A stretch of DNA of 64,000 nt from NCBI GenBank assembly GCA_050084515.1, contig CM114272.1:34720001-34784000 (forward strand), read 5' to 3'. Made by a program: the position numbers and the translations under genes. Shown in pieces: positions 10,540 through 23,570 of this stretch; position 1 is the first letter of the stretch, and each line of letters starts with the position of its first letter. This DNA comes from Blasia pusilla. Taxonomy: Eukaryota; Marchantiophyta; Marchantiopsida; Blasiales. The notes under the pieces are model-generated. The model searched no databases and had not been told where the DNA came from. It worked only from the letters and a program-made list of their open reading frames with translations.

Positions 10540-12540
10540 TGACAAGGCAACATACAATTGCCCATGAGAAAAAATACTGGATTGGGCAAGTAAATACCAA
10601 CTCTATCTAATGTTTGACCTTGAGACTTATTAATAGTCATTGCAAAAGCAGGACGGATAGGAAATTGAGATCGTTGTAAATCAAAAGGTAGGCCGGAATC
10701 AGAAGCAATCAATGGAATGCGTGGAATGAAAACTCGAGCTCAAATGTTTTTTCCCGTGATAATTGTTGCATCTATAAGATGTCGACTAAAGCCAGCTATC
10801 ACCAGCCGAGTCCCGCTTGCTTGTCCCGTTTGCTCCATTCATATTCCGTAATAGAATTATCGGAGCTCCAATCTTCAAAGTCAAACAATGAGGTGGCAAT
10901 CCAGATGGTAAACATCTGGATTGCCACCAGGTCTCTTATTATCAAAAATAATGTTGGATAAACAAGTCTCATCTCATCATCGGAAACAGAATCAGCACTC
11001 AAGAAAGTATGCTCCTGCATTCCAAAAAAAATCATTAATAATAAGAGAGATGATAGAAAAATGTAGCAATACAACAATAAAAATATAATAATGATATTCA
11101 AGAATATAAATATTACCTCTCTTGGAAATTGAGACATGATTACCGCGTTTATAATATCCACAGTAGTATTCTTGGTTGACAAAATGGATGTACCCCTCAA
11201 GAAATCAATGTCACTCCACTTATGAACATCGTGTCCATAAACAATGTCAATGAGATCATTGATCCTTGTGGTTTTAACAATTATCGCATCCGGAACTTGT
11301 ATAAAATCCTCTCCAAGGTCCAAATGTAACGGTACACGAACCTCTCCTACCTCTAATAACCACGTTGCAAACGCTTCTTGCTCTTCTCGTGCATATCCTG
11401 ATAATAAATATAAGATGAAGGAATAAGTAAATATTAAAAATAAACAAAAACCAGATGAAATGAAAAAGGTGAAATATTAGGTTTATTCTTTAATACCTTG
11501 TACAGTATTAACTCTCATGTTGGTAGTGAGTTTCAATAATCTCACGTCAAACCAAATAAGAGATCTCCTAAGTGTTGCACGCAGAACTGTGGCACGATCT
11601 CCACGAAGAAACAACTAGAAGAAGTTGTCAAAAGTTACCACCAAATAAAACGATCTTCCCCCCAAAAGGCAAGTCTCGTAATCGACGATCCATCAAACCC
11701 ATGATATCTTGGAAAGTACGATTAACAGCCTCAAATGCGTGACGATGGGTCATAGGAGCTTCATCCCACACGATCAACTTCGCCTTTTGTATAAGGTGGG
11801 CCATATGACTATTGACCGATAGATTGGAAAATCGATAACAAAACAATATGTGAGGAACATTTATGAAGGATAATCAAAGAATAAAATAATAACATGCATG
11901 CCATAAAAGGAAAAGAAATCTTAAATCTAGACTTACTTGCAAGTGGAACTTTCATGTACTTGGATAGGAATCTTGAATCGAGAAAGAGCAGTACGACCTC
12001 CATCCAATAATAAAGCGGTAATACTCGAAGATGCAACTGCAAGAGCTATATGACCCTCGCTCCGTACGATTGCAAGAAGAAGGTTGTACCAAAAAAAAAT
12101 TCCTGTTCCGCCGGGACCATCGATAAAGAAAAGTTTTGCCTGAAAAATCCATATTTTTCGTTACAGAAAAGCACTTTAAAAGAATAAAACTTAAAGAAAT
12201 AAAAAATGTAAAATAATAAAAATAAAAATATACTATACATAATATCCACTTATAGAAGGTGGCGCATCCTGTAAGATATCGCGAAAAACATTACAAATAA
12301 CTTCCCCAATAGCTCGTTGTCCATCATTTAAAGACATCTCTCCTGCTCTCACACGTTCACAAAGCATATCATGATCGTAGGAGAGCTCTTCCTCTTCTAG
12401 ACGCGAAATAGATAAATCACGAGCTTGGAAATCTGGTTGAGGCATGTCGGGGAAGTCCGCCATACTTTTACCATGATCTTGAAGATGGTAATAGACCTCC
12501 AATAACGCAAGATTAATAATATGAACATCCAATGGAAGGG
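10540..12540 (-). pseudogene. Helitron 1 helicase half (PIF1-like), broken
   Basis: Reading right to left: a pre-helicase segment (ALLEVYYHLQDHGKSMADF), the Q-like motif LNDGQRAIGEVI, then Walker A as GPGGTGIFFWYN where GPGGTGKT is expected, so the catalytic Lys is gone. Next come the DEAPMTHRHAFEAVNR motif II region, GGNF in place of GGDF, LHLDLGEDFIQVPD, and the C-terminal [19 protein letters not shown] block near 10600-10660, after which the frame breaks. PIF1-type Helitron helicases unwind donor DNA during rolling-circle transposition. At least four frameshifts or stops are visible, so it is inactive. The helicase lies downstream of the Rep domain, as is usual. Confidence 0.85.
10892..10928. 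repeat. Perfect 16-bp palindrome inside the helicase C-terminus
   Basis: Arms 10892-10907 (ggtggcaatccagatg) and 10913-10928 (catctggattgccacc) are exact inverted copies around a 5-bp loop. The right arm continues the expected coding text, so the left arm appears to be an inverted duplication of it. Confidence 0.85.
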
Positions 12541-12599
12541 TCGGAATACCAATTCTCTATTACAAGGAACAAATATAGAAGTTAAAATGTAAAAAAAGT

Positions 12600-15579
12600 A
12601 CCTAAATTATTCATAAGAGAAATAAGAAAAAAATTGACTTAACAAAAGGCATGCATATTACCTCACGCCTTTGATGTAGAAGATCTTCTGTCAATGGGAT
12701 CAAAAAATGTTCCCACACCATATCCGGAAGGGAAGGTGTATTATATAGAAGACAAATGGCAAAGAGTAGACGTAATGAATAACCAGTATTAATGACAACC
12801 GCCTCTTCAAAGCAAGAAAAGATCTCTCTATTGTCCTCCACAAGTCCAATCTGAATAGCAGTCTCTTTGAAGGTAGGATAAACTACACCATCGATGGTTC
12901 TCAAATCTTGATATGATTGAGCTCCTCTCACATGATGGAGAAGTAATCGTAACCAATGACGCTCTTCTTCAGCTAGGATTAGCCAAAAAAAAAGTATTAG
13001 GAAGAAAGCATGAATATGATTTTAACATTCACTCAAATTTTTCTTTAATAATTGTATCTTAACAAATAATAGAAAATTTAACTGGATTTATCATATACAG
13101 ACGTCCAATAGGATATCCAATGCACGTTTACACGGATGCCATTGCTTCTTATTCCAAGAGTAATGAGAAGGGAACTCCAAATAAATATATTGTCGCGGAG
13201 TCGAATCATAAACATTTGTTACAAACCATTGAGTGAGAGTGGTTTCCTTACTTCGCTCTAAAATATTATCCAATGAATCTTGCCCATGAAAATATACCAT
13301 TAGATTGTCTGGAAGATGAACAATCAATTTCACAATACTTGGTTGCTTTGCATGTAGACTAAACTTGAAGATTCGCCAACATGATTCTGAAGAAGAAACA
13401 TACCTTCATACCATACAATATAAATATTGTTAGAGTACCATATAATATCATAGGAAAAATTGGGAGATCTTGAAAGATAGAAGGGATCAAAATACCTTGC
13501 ATCAAGATATAATGATGTCTCATCAATAGTATCCTCTCATGATGTAGTATTTGCCAAGGTATATGATATGGCATCACATCCTTTGTACACATACTTATAA
13601 AAGTACTTTACTTCCAATATGCTATTTGTTATCTCCATATTGATATGACAATCAAATAAAGTACATAACATTGGATTGTATGGAACCACCCAACGATTAT
13701 CAAAGTCATGATTTGACTTATTAATCAATCTGCCATTATCACGCCTTCATAAACACATATAGAAGTATGTTAATAGTTGGGGAAAAAAGATAGCACACTA
13801 ATAGAAGACCATTAAATGACGAAATAAACAACAAAACCAATGAATTTCCTCTTATAAATAGGATATCCGTTCTCATTCTCCATTATCATTGATGCTAAGG
13901 GCATTTGGTATCCTTTGGAACATTTTTTGTTGTTTTATCCGTGCAAGGTGCAGTTGGATGTGCTACTCCACAGAGACCATGAAGCATACAATTTCTTACA
14001 GTAGAATGTAGCCTAGGATGAGTCATGGGATTCGAAATCTCAATAGATATAATATCATCAAAATCAGAGGTTATCCTTGGCTTATCCTCAGAAGCAAGAA
14101 TAATTTGGATATGCACATGTGGTAGCCCTCTCTTTTGGAACTCGAGCACATAAATGTATTCTACCACTCGACCCAAAATATGCTTATTCAATATAAGTCT
14201 CAACAACTCCTTCTTCTTTTGTTGGAAAGCACGTACAATCAAGTTAAGACGATCAGACGTTGATTGCCCATGAAGCAGAGCAGAAGCAATCTCTGGCCAT
14301 TTAGGATTGCAAGTCATAGTCAAAAGGTAGTCACACTTCCCAAAATGTCTCACAAGGCCATAGCATCATGGTACAATTGATGCATGTGTACGGTTCCTCC
14401 TATGAAAGACGAAGGTAAGATAATACGTCTGCCTATGCCTTGACCGTTCACATCATGCCGAGTCATGGCATCTCTAACACCTTGGTATAATTCACCTCTC
14501 AACTCTTTTTGATGCAATCGTATCCAAGTTAGCCGTTGCATTTCGATAGTCGCATACATATCCACCATATATTCTTGAGTAAGACGACCAAACCTCAACA
14601 ACCGATTATTATCCATAGCGTTAGCTTGCATTTGAAGTCTGAATGAAGCAAATTGTAAAGCTGTAATGGTCTTTGAACTCGCCTCATGAGTGGTAACCTC
14701 ACCTTGAATTCCTCCTTGTACAATATCATCTCTATCTTCATCCATCATAGCATCCCCTCTTAACGGTAGATCATCTCTATGATCATGTTGCCCTTGCAAA
14801 GGTATCCCATGATGCCAACTTGCTTCACCATAAACAAAAGGAAAAATAAAGTGCAATGGGATATATGCTTCATTCAAGTCTGACAGACGACGAATCCCTC
14901 CTCCATATAAGTGAACAATAATATCACGTCCTTCTATTGGCTCACTCCCATCTCTAGGCAAGATAGTTGCAATCTCTGAAGCAACATGCAAGGTGTATTG
15001 TTTTGCATCCAGATCTCGCTTACTACCCTTAAGAACAATATGAAAGTCAGAATTACATGGATCAATAGCCACATTTCGAAATAAAGCCACATATGGATTA
15101 TGGGCATGTAACATATCTTGTAATCCCCTTAAGATCTCTGGCCTCAATTGATCCCGATAATCTCCACTCATAATCCTTCTTCTATGTTCCATTTGATGCT
15201 CATCATCTTGAATATAAATTTACGCGAATTGTAGAGGAGCACCACTTACAGCATTAAGAGGTCCAATAGAATGACATACACCACCTTGAATCCTGAAGTT
15301 TCCTGTACCGCCTCGTTGCTCTGTCACATGTGCCCCAGTAGATGCCAATTGAAGAGCACTATTATAGGCATGTGCATTGCGCAAAAAATGAAGAATATTT
15401 GAACTCATACCATAAAGTAATTCTGCTAGTATAGAAGGTGAAGTTGTCAAATATGGTAATTGAATCTTACCATGCCCACAACACATACTAAAAGGCGAGC
15501 TTATAAACATGGTATACTTCACTCTCTCACTAGTATCTACACTTCCAATGTAGAGCATTGCAAGTCGGACAAACAACAT
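12600..15579 (-). pseudogene. Helitron 1 Rep / Helitron-like N-terminal domain, broken
   Basis: Reading right to left: CCGHGKIQLP, then EHRRRIMSGDYRDQLRPEIL, HNPYVALFRNVAIDP, RLSDLNEAYIPLHFIFPF, LPSSFIGGTVHMHQLYHDAM, RHFGKCDYLLTMTCNPKWPE, then YVLEFQKRGLPHVHI. The last carries the HUH motif (HVH) that binds the metal for DNA nicking. Further left are DNRWVVPYNPMLC, KYFYKYVYKG, FPSHYSWNK and GAQSYQDLRTIDGVVYPTFK. All are typical of plant Helitron replication initiator proteins. The frame is interrupted near 14350, 15218, 13890, 13335 and elsewhere. Some gaps may be introns and others are decay. The Rep would cut and join single strands at the Helitron termini. Confidence 0.85.
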
Positions 15580-15718
15580 TCATAAGTCCAACACTAAAAC
15601 GGCCAGTCATACTATCAATACGATCTCCCAATCTAAGAATTCGAATGTGATTTTCTTCAAAGTTAGGAATACGTGCAATATTGAGCAACTTTTTCAAGTT
15701 CACAACCCTTCTAGATCC

Positions 15719-15990
15719 CACATTTGGAATCGAGGCATGTATATGGTCTTCATTTTCTTCCATGTGGCCTTCACGATTGGCTGCATTGGCATCGCTCCTT
15801 ATCAACGGATCACAAACATGTGCAATCTCATGTACTTCATCCAAATGTGATCGCACATTTGGAATCAAGGCATGTACATTGTCTTCATTCACTTCCATGT
15901 GGCCTTCACGATTAGGTCCATTGGCATCATTCCTTATCAACGAATCGCCAACATATGCAATCTCATGTACTTCATCCAAATGAGCATGTC
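15719..15990 (-). repeat. 135-bp in-frame tandem repeat, two units
   Basis: The block beginning 'cacatttggaatc' recurs with a period of exactly 135 bp. Each unit encodes 45 residues starting HLDEVHEIA and ending around HALIPNVRS or HASIPNVGS. The multiple-of-three length keeps the frame. Confidence 0.85.
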
Positions 15991-16165
15991 TTCTTCTTTG
16001 GCCCTCAGCTCGAGCAACTTGAAGCATGTGAGATAATCGTAGAGGATTGGTAGGAACTTGAAGACTCCAAGCAGAGGTGAAGAAATTAATATATATGATT
16101 AGAATAAGAATAAATATACATACAAACATATCTATATTAAATTTGAGTATATAGTTTAGAAATAT

Positions 16166-17050
16166 ACATTGGAGATGGAAAGACCACAATCCTAGAGTTT
16201 GGAATAGCTTCAACTTCATGATGTACCATAATTGGCCTGCAAAAAATTTGTTATTAGAAATCATTCATAAAAATTTAAGACCAAGTATGAAGCATCAATA
16301 ATAAAAGTATGTAAAACATACCTTGTATTAGCTTGAGTGTGAAAGTCATTAGTAGTCATAGCCTCAACTTCCTCTCTAGGAAGAAGATTCACAGACAATT
16401 GATAAACATTCGCTTGGGCCAAATTATTGTGTCTTCTTCTCTGGCCTTGTGCTTGTGCAACTTGAAGCATAGCATGTAATCCCCGAGGGTTGGACGGAAT
16501 TGGAAGACTGAGAAAAACAATATTAATAAAAATCAAGTCAAAATAATTAAATTAAAAAAACCAAAATAAAAATAAAAAATTAATGAGTGGATGAAACATA
16601 CATTGGAGACGATGTAGAGTCTATTAAAGCATGAAGATTTCCATTGGAAGGTGTTGCTACCAACCTGAACAAAGAATAAAAAAAAGTCATAATACGAAAG
16701 AAAATTATAACTATTATTATAATAAAAAGTAGAAATATTGTACATAAACAAATACCTTCTAGTATTTTCGCTTGGTGAGCCATCGATGATGGGTGGCTGT
16801 AATTCTTCCATCGATGAAACATTCGTAACAGCTTCAATAGATCTCAATTCAACTAATTTAGCATGTCCTCGCTTTTGTCCTTGAGCTCTCACAATTTGAT
16901 GTATATCACGTAAGCGTTGCGGGTTCGATGGATTTGGAAGTCTACATCACAAACATGAAAGATATTAAAGTCACACAACAAATCTAGAGTGTGCACATAT
17001 GGTTACGATATCATTCTATAATCATAATGCTAAGTATCCTTACATTGGAG
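16166..17050 (-). repeat. Tandem exon-intron units (~435-442 bp) in the Helitron N-terminus
   Basis: The same boundary text, 'acattggaga' (minus strand: exon end tctccaat followed by a gt donor), occurs at 16166, 16601 and 17043. Each is paired with an exon encoding a GQRRRH- or GQKRGH-type peptide. The period of 435 and 442 bp covers exon and intron together. Confidence 0.6.
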
Positions 17051-17823
17051 ATGACAAAGTCGTTGAATGAGTTACAAAGTCGTTGAATGAGTTAGAAATC
17101 GCATATCTTGAAGCGCCCTTCTGTTTCTTTGAGAAGCAACCCTTCTAGCCTTCTTATAGGAAAGCTTCTCTGTTTCCTCCGAAATCCGTATAGAAGATGG
17201 AGCACTACATGAAATGTGGTGATCATGCTCCACATTAGGTAAAGAGACTACATTGGTGATGTCTGCGAATGGTCTTTTTTCATTTTGCCTCGATGGTTCC
17301 TCTTGAGATTCATGCATCTTGTGACAATATCAACCATCCGACCAAAATTTGTATTGTCAATATAGAAAAAATATAAAAAAGAGAAAATTTTGTTAAAAAA
17401 ACTTATACTCAAGATTTGGTCCGTGAATATTATAATCTATAATTAAAAAAATAAATTTACACATAACTGAAGTTTTTATAAAAATCTGAAATAGAAAAAT
17501 CATTCTAACGGGCAATGAGACTCGGCCGTACTCATCTCACTTGAGTCCTCAGAGCAAATTGTATGACAATCACTAATTTCCCATGATCTCGAACCGCAAC
17601 AATCACGTACAAATGAATGGCTAGATGCTATAGGGTCTGAGGAAGGGATGCAATCATGTGTGGAATCTGTATCTCCTTCTCCCTCCTGACCTCCAACTAC
17701 TTCTTGTGAAATAGAATGATGATTCACCACAGGTGTGGTTAAAATCCTAGATGCACTCTCATCATAACTACAACTCTGACCATTTCTCAAAGGGCTTATG
17801 CTAACATTAGGAGCATTAATCCC

Positions 17824-17973
17824 ATTTTCAAAAATTGGCAATGGTACATAGCTAGGACTTAAAGCCTTATCCATATTTTCAAAAATCGGCGATGGAACAT
17901 AGCCAGGACTTGAAGCATTATTCCTATTTTCAACGATCGGCGATGGGACATACTCCGGACTTGATATTTGTAT
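17824..17973 (-). repeat. 51-bp in-frame tandem repeat, three units
   Basis: Units start at 17824, 17875 and 17926 ('attttca'), exactly 51 bp apart. Each encodes 17 residues around SPxYVPSPIxEN. Translation shows YVPSPIVEN, YVPSPIFEN and YVPLPIFEN. Confidence 0.9.
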
Positions 17974-18660
17974 CACCTCTACGACGTCAAAATTTATAGG
18001 TGTATAATCCCTTTCTTGTTCATCGAGAGGAACGTAGAACTCACCATCGCTAAAGCGTAATTCCTCAACACTCCTTTATAAAGTACCCTGCATTATCCAC
18101 ACAATTATTTTAATAAAAGAAATACTCAATAGAAAAGGATACTAAATCTCCACACCTGAATATTAGAACACAAGCAGAGAAGACTTACTTTTTTTAGTCT
18201 CTCCACTCCCAAATAAATGAAACTTGATCGTTTGCTCAACTCAACAATCTCAAACAGACCTATCTGAGAACAAAACGAACATGGATTTGATGATTAATTG
18301 GATATACACAATAGATAGTACTCTCTAGGCTACTTATCTCCAATATCTCGACTATCTGCACTTATGTCTAAATCCCCATAATCCATACACCTATATTCCA
18401 GGTCGAACTCATCACCAACATACCATCCCTCGGAATCATAGAGGGAAGTGGAGGAATATTCTCCAACGTCAAGTTCTTCAAGACCAGGACAAATATCTAC
18501 AGAGTATCTCTCATTACTATTGAGAGTAATCACAATTTCCTCGCCTATTGAGACTTCTCTAACCTCCTGAGTCTCATTGAAACCATTTGAAATAGGAGCA
18601 AAAAATTTAGGGTCCACATCAAACAATTTTCGTTTTTGTTGAGAGCGAGATAATGAAAAT

Positions 18661-21600
18661 CTATGTTAATCTCTCTCTACAAAATATTCAAGACTCGTAT
18701 TTATTATAATTTCTTCCACAATTATCGGCCTCTTGCATCTCGATAAGAGTGTTGACATGGCGTAAGCTAGTTAGGCTCACTCCGCATAGGCAATATTATT
18801 CACTGCAAACTTAAAAAGAGTATATTAAAATTTCAATATAAAATAGATAATTCAAGAAAAAAAACATAACTACTAATATAATTTCATAAGACTCAAATAA
18901 TAAAAACGCTATAAAATTTGTAAGAGAACCAAATCCGGGCATAAGAAAAAATGATTTTCATAACTAAAACCCAAAGTCCCCCTAGTTCTTGACATATAGC
19001 AGGGCTATGTGAGTAAGGCCGAGTCATGAAGTGTGGGCCAAGTGGGCCGGTTCCGAGCCCCGCTCCGAGCACGAACATGTTTCAACCCTGCCCGTCCTCT
19101 AGCGGCATTGACAGCTTATAAAGGTCACCCACGTAACATGCAAGTGGCAAAACGAGATGGTCGCGTTTTGCCGCTCTTGTAGTCTCCGCGGATAGTATGC
19201 ACAGGCATAGTACGGGCGTATAGGTTTGTCCGTTAAGGACCTGGTCGGGTCTTTTCGAGAAGGACAAACCCGAACAGGTTGGGTTTTGTACACTCCCATG
19301 TAAACTATAGTGCGGGATGGGATAATGTAGTTGTACGAGAGATAGAGGCATACAAGTACATACTATAAAGACTAAGAGCTTAAATGCCCAAGTTCTCTCA
19401 CTATAACTCTTGGAGAGGCAAAGGCTGGCTTGATGCATCGATCGCAACTCGCCAATTTGGACCTTTGAGCTAGCCCAGCTCAACAGCTAGCGAAGTGCGT
19501 TTGATTTGATCAACCAAAGAAATTTGCTCGATCCTATCCACGTCTCCCACCTTCACGCTACCTCTAGGAGGGCGCCCAACTACCCTAGCCAACCTGCCAC
19601 AATCTCCTTCTTGTCCACATAAGCATGTATTTTGTGTAAGTAACTTGTTGTGCGTCTCGGTTGTGAGTCCCTCATACTCTCTGACTCCGAAACTCTGAGT
19701 TTGATTGATGCGTGACTTCTTCCCTCTACGTGAGTCTCGGGATCGGCTAGTGGGGAGTGGGGGAGGTGGCTGACAGCGGCCACTCGGCAATGTACGGTCA
19801 CAATTTCTTGGAGTGCTACCAATTTTAGTTCCATCACTGTAGTATGAGAATCGACCTGATCTAGAAGTCGATTGAGAGAGAGAGAGAGAGAGTATAATCA
19901 AGCATCTTCTTGTCCAACGTGCACTGATTTACTTTGATGCATTAAAGGGACTTAAATCCCCACTAGTCAGCTGCTGAAGACATGGTGTGAATTATCAATT
20001 CCGTATTTGGATCCATCCCCCGTTTCATAGCATGAAACTGAAGTGTATCTGGAGTGTTGACATCATCATCAGCATCCCCAGGAAAAAATTGAATCAATCA
20101 CTATCTCTGTCTTCAAAGACTAAAAAAGAAAAGTAACGATCTGATTTCACCTGAGTGTGTGGGTTCGCTAGTAGGGACTTGAGAGCGAGGGAGAAACATA
20201 GTGTCATATCATCTCCGCCCCACTTGAGATCAGACTCCAGCCATTCACGTCTGTGATAATTCACATCTTCCATACCTCGTACTCAGGTAAGACTTCACAA
20301 CATCCGTCCCCCGTATAACGCACGGCCTCTCTGTAAAACGATGGACGTTGCGAGTAGTATTGATGAAAGGTTTACAGGTTTGGCTGTCCAATTTCATTTC
20401 CAAGGCAAGGATAGGGACACTCATCTGCTCATAAAAATATGTGAACGTACCATTATACGTTCACCAGGGCGCGGCCGAATAGTATGGGAAAATGGGGAAA
20501 TGGCTCCAGAGATGGGATCGATGGGATGAGAGCGGATCGAGTTTCATATCAGCTTTGGGAAAAAAACATTGTGCACGAGGAGGCTAGAGCTTTACGCTGT
20601 TGAGAGAAAGGGACATGTAGAATCTGAAGCACACATTAATGCAGTCTACTCGAGTGACAAGACAATCAAACGGTAGACTTATAAAAGAACTCCACATACT
20701 ACATGTCTGCCTCAAAATCTATGATGTCTAGAGCTCCATCTTCGTGCACTCGAGAACACAACTCTCATAAGATTAGCTTTCTTCTCTGCATTGCTCCTAT
20801 GGTGTTTTCTTCCAGGCCCTCTACTGCTAATAAATGAGACGTCACAGTGTGCAGACTGAGAGACCGAATTTTCCAAACAGGATACGAATCTCCCAATCTA
20901 TCCAAAGGCTAGCAAACGCTGGCCCGAACGATGACGGTTCCAATTTTGATTTCATTTCCTACTCTAGAAATCGAACTGTATGCAAACATGAACAACTTAC
21001 CTCTATATCTTGGCCTCTTGAGAGAGACTGAGATCGAAAGAGACGAGTACTCTTATCCTCAATTCAATGTCTGCTAGCTCTGCAGATTTGAAGCTGTAAA
21101 TTCAAAATTCGACGCGGCTACGGGCTGCAGATTTGGAGTTGCACATTAAAAAGTTCAACGTAGCTACATATTAGGAACGAAATCAAAATCGTGCTCGGAG
21201 CTTCCACCCCCGTTCCTCTCCCGCTATATCGCCCGCCTCTTCCTTCTCGAAGGTAGAAAACATCGGGAGAGTAAAAAATATTTATCTACAGTCCAAAGCC
21301 TCGAATGGCGGTCGAACTTCTTGTAGATGTCAAAACGTAACAAGTGCACCTATTCACAACACGTGTCCGAGCACCCGTCCAATGGTTCCTTGACATATTT
21401 CTCGGATTGATTCCAACCAGGGCACGATGCACAAATTAGGGCGAGATCAGATCCAGGAAAAGTAGCATATTGGAAAAAAATTTGAAACCATATTAGAGAT
21501 CAAAGTGTTGGAAAGCTTCACTTCTTTTAACTTTCCCCCCTATTTCGTTTCATGTCCCCAATTAGTAACCCCCCATCCTCATATATATGGAGGGCTTCAC

Positions 21601-21740
21601 TTCTTTGGGAATTTTTTTTCCAAAAGAGGTAACCTCCCCTTCCTCGCATTATAGTATAGATGTACTTTTCCTTTTTTTATCTCATTTTCTTTCTGAATCA
21701 TTTCAAGATTAATTTTTTCTTTTCATAAATTTTCATTCAA
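18661..21740. other. Intergenic DNA, no gene seen
   Basis: Mixed composition. Minus-strand frames at 19082-19483 and 19470-19901 carry no motif. A short GA run lies near 19874-19892. No transposon domain was recognised, although the 5' end of Helitron 1 may lie in the first few hundred bases. Confidence 0.4.
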
Positions 21741-21749
21741 TCAATACAT

Positions 21750-21955
21750 TATCTATTTCTTGAGCATAATTTCAAAATGTGCCTAAATCAGAATCTTACT
21801 AATAGTTTTTAGAGGAGGATCGATGGTACATTATTCATGACAAGTTTATCTTTCAAACTTATTTTTTGACATGGGACCTTATTTCCTATGGAAAATATGT
21901 CATTTGAAATTGCATTGAAATTCTAAGCTCATGAAACATAAATTTGTTAGATTCT
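21750..21955 (+). repeat. Dispersed repeat R2, copy a
   Basis: Matches 37555-37740 in the same orientation: 'tttttagaggaggat', 'tttttgacatgg', 'tttcctatggaaaa' and 'ctaagctcat' in the same order and spacing. No coding capacity. Confidence 0.75.
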
Positions 21956-23570
21956 CAATTCATTGGCATTTAAATAAAAAAAATTACTTGGCTCATCCTA
22001 TTTGTATAATCGCCTTTGCAAAATGGATGTGTGAAGAGGGGGAAAATTATGTTTGGCATGATGTGACATATGAAGAAACGTCAAAATTGGATAGGTAATC
22101 CTCTCGTAATAGTATATTATAGTGTTGTCAATGTTATCCACGGGACTTGTTAGATCATGCCCACAATTTTTCAAAAACAAATTGTGTGCTAGCTTTTGAA
22201 ACAAACATTTTCTTCACATGTCAATAAAATCTTTCCCCAGTTTCATCTGTCATATTCCATAAAACTAAAATTATCCTCCTGTAATAATAACATATCTATC
22301 CCATCCACCCATCAGAATGCATTCATTGGACAAATAAAGGTTGTTTACATTTTTATCCCCATCTTTTACTAGTATTTTTAGATTGACATATGTCATGGGA
22401 AGATAGGGATGTCCATAAAGGGTCAATTGTTCATAAAATGAATCACATAATGATAAAAAAAAGTACCACTCACTCTATGTGTTAACACTCTAAATTTCCA
22501 AAATAATTAAAGGCACTCTCATTCTCCAAGTTCTACTTGTAACTCCAACTCCATAGACAAATGTGTAGATATTCTTGAGCCAAAAAGCACAAAGAGGGAA
22601 AATCCTTGAGCGCTACTATTTTGTCTTGTAGAATTTTCCCATCATCATATAGAAATATTTTTGTATATATAACACACATAATGGGCGAATTAAGTATGAT
22701 ATCAAATATGTAAAACAAAAACTTGAATTTTTTTTATAAAAATGTAATTAAAAGAAAGCACGTAGTGCATGGAAGAGACGATGATCCCTATCCTCATGCA
22801 CTCTCCCATGAGCTACTTCATGAAAAAAAACATGGTCTCCAATCTACACCCGCCAAAATTTTCATAATTCTTCCCCACATACTAGTTGTGCTTGGAAACC
22901 TTCCTATTCAAACTATTAAAAAAATCAAGTTTGGATCAAGCCTCCAGGGCACTCTCAAAAGTCACTAAATAGGGAACATAATCCCCAACATGCAAAACCA
23001 ACAATCAGTGCAATACTCCAAAGCTCACAAAATGTAGAATCTTCTCTCTCTATGACTCTCTCTAATGGAGTTCAGGTACAAAAATACAACGCCCCCCACA
23101 TACATGAAGTATTATCAATACCAAGGTGGCATGAAAACGAACATGCCCAATAGGTCCCCCGTTCGCCTCCAAGCCAGCCCCTTAGCCCACCGAGCCCATC
23201 ATGTAGACCCAAGCTATCCGACCCTACACCCATTTTGTAGCCCACATGAAGCCCACGCGTCCCACGTCAAGTCCATAGGAGGTTAGGGCCCCCATTGGAT
23301 GGCCACAAGCCCCTAGAGGGTCTACATGGCTGGCATGGGGCCGCAAGATGGCTCAGCAACGGGCATGAGCCCGCCCAATAAGGACCTTGCCCGCCCCATA
23401 CGCTACACGCAGGCTTCATCCGGGCTACAAAATGGGTGCCAGATTGGCTAGCCTAGGCCTACATTACGCGCTCACTGGGCTCAGGAGCAGACGCAAGTGC
23501 GGGCCATCAGTACCCAGGCCTGTACGAACATGCCAGTTACAAGGAAAGACATGTCCGTACACTTTGTCCG
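21956..23570. other. Repeat-like intergenic DNA with a GC-rich inverted repeat
   Basis: AT-rich to about 23060, then GC-rich from 23150 to 23560. Arms at 23228-23253 and 23412-23437 (acccattttgtagccc ... gggctacaaaatgggt) form an imperfect inverted repeat around a loop of about 160 bp. No gene motif was seen in any frame. Confidence 0.5.

Larger units (their letters stand above)
15600..18640 (-). pseudogene. Helitron 1 N-terminal exons, repeat-built
   Basis: Upstream of the Rep domain, a run of short exon-like pieces is separated by very AT-rich intron-like DNA. The Rep-proximal part has VVCPTCNALHWK, a typical Cys-rich start. Further up, three related exons carry NPLRLSHMLQVARAEGQRRR, NPRGLHAMLQVAQAQGQRRR and the more diverged IVRAQGQKRGHAKLVELRS. 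Beyond these come a segment of 17-residue repeats (17500-17976) and an acidic segment (18330-18626, FDVDPKFFAPISNG at its start; it opens without an ATG). I do not know a function for these N-terminal pieces. The basic GQRRRH element could bind DNA or localise the protein. Confidence 0.55.
10290..18660 (-). mobile_element. Helitron 1 (degenerate autonomous rolling-circle transposon)
   Basis: Read right to left, this element encodes a multi-exon N-terminal region, the Helitron-like N-terminal/Rep domain with its HUH motif, and a PIF1-type helicase. It ends near 10296 with a stem-loop-like tail. Many frameshifts and stops break the coding sequence, and the Walker A lysine is lost, so the copy is dead. 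The 3' end carries TGCCggTGCA/TGCAaGGGCA pairing just before an ATAGT that stands where CTAGT is expected. The exact 5' TC terminus was not located; the right limit is where recognisable coding sequence stops. Confidence 0.85.
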
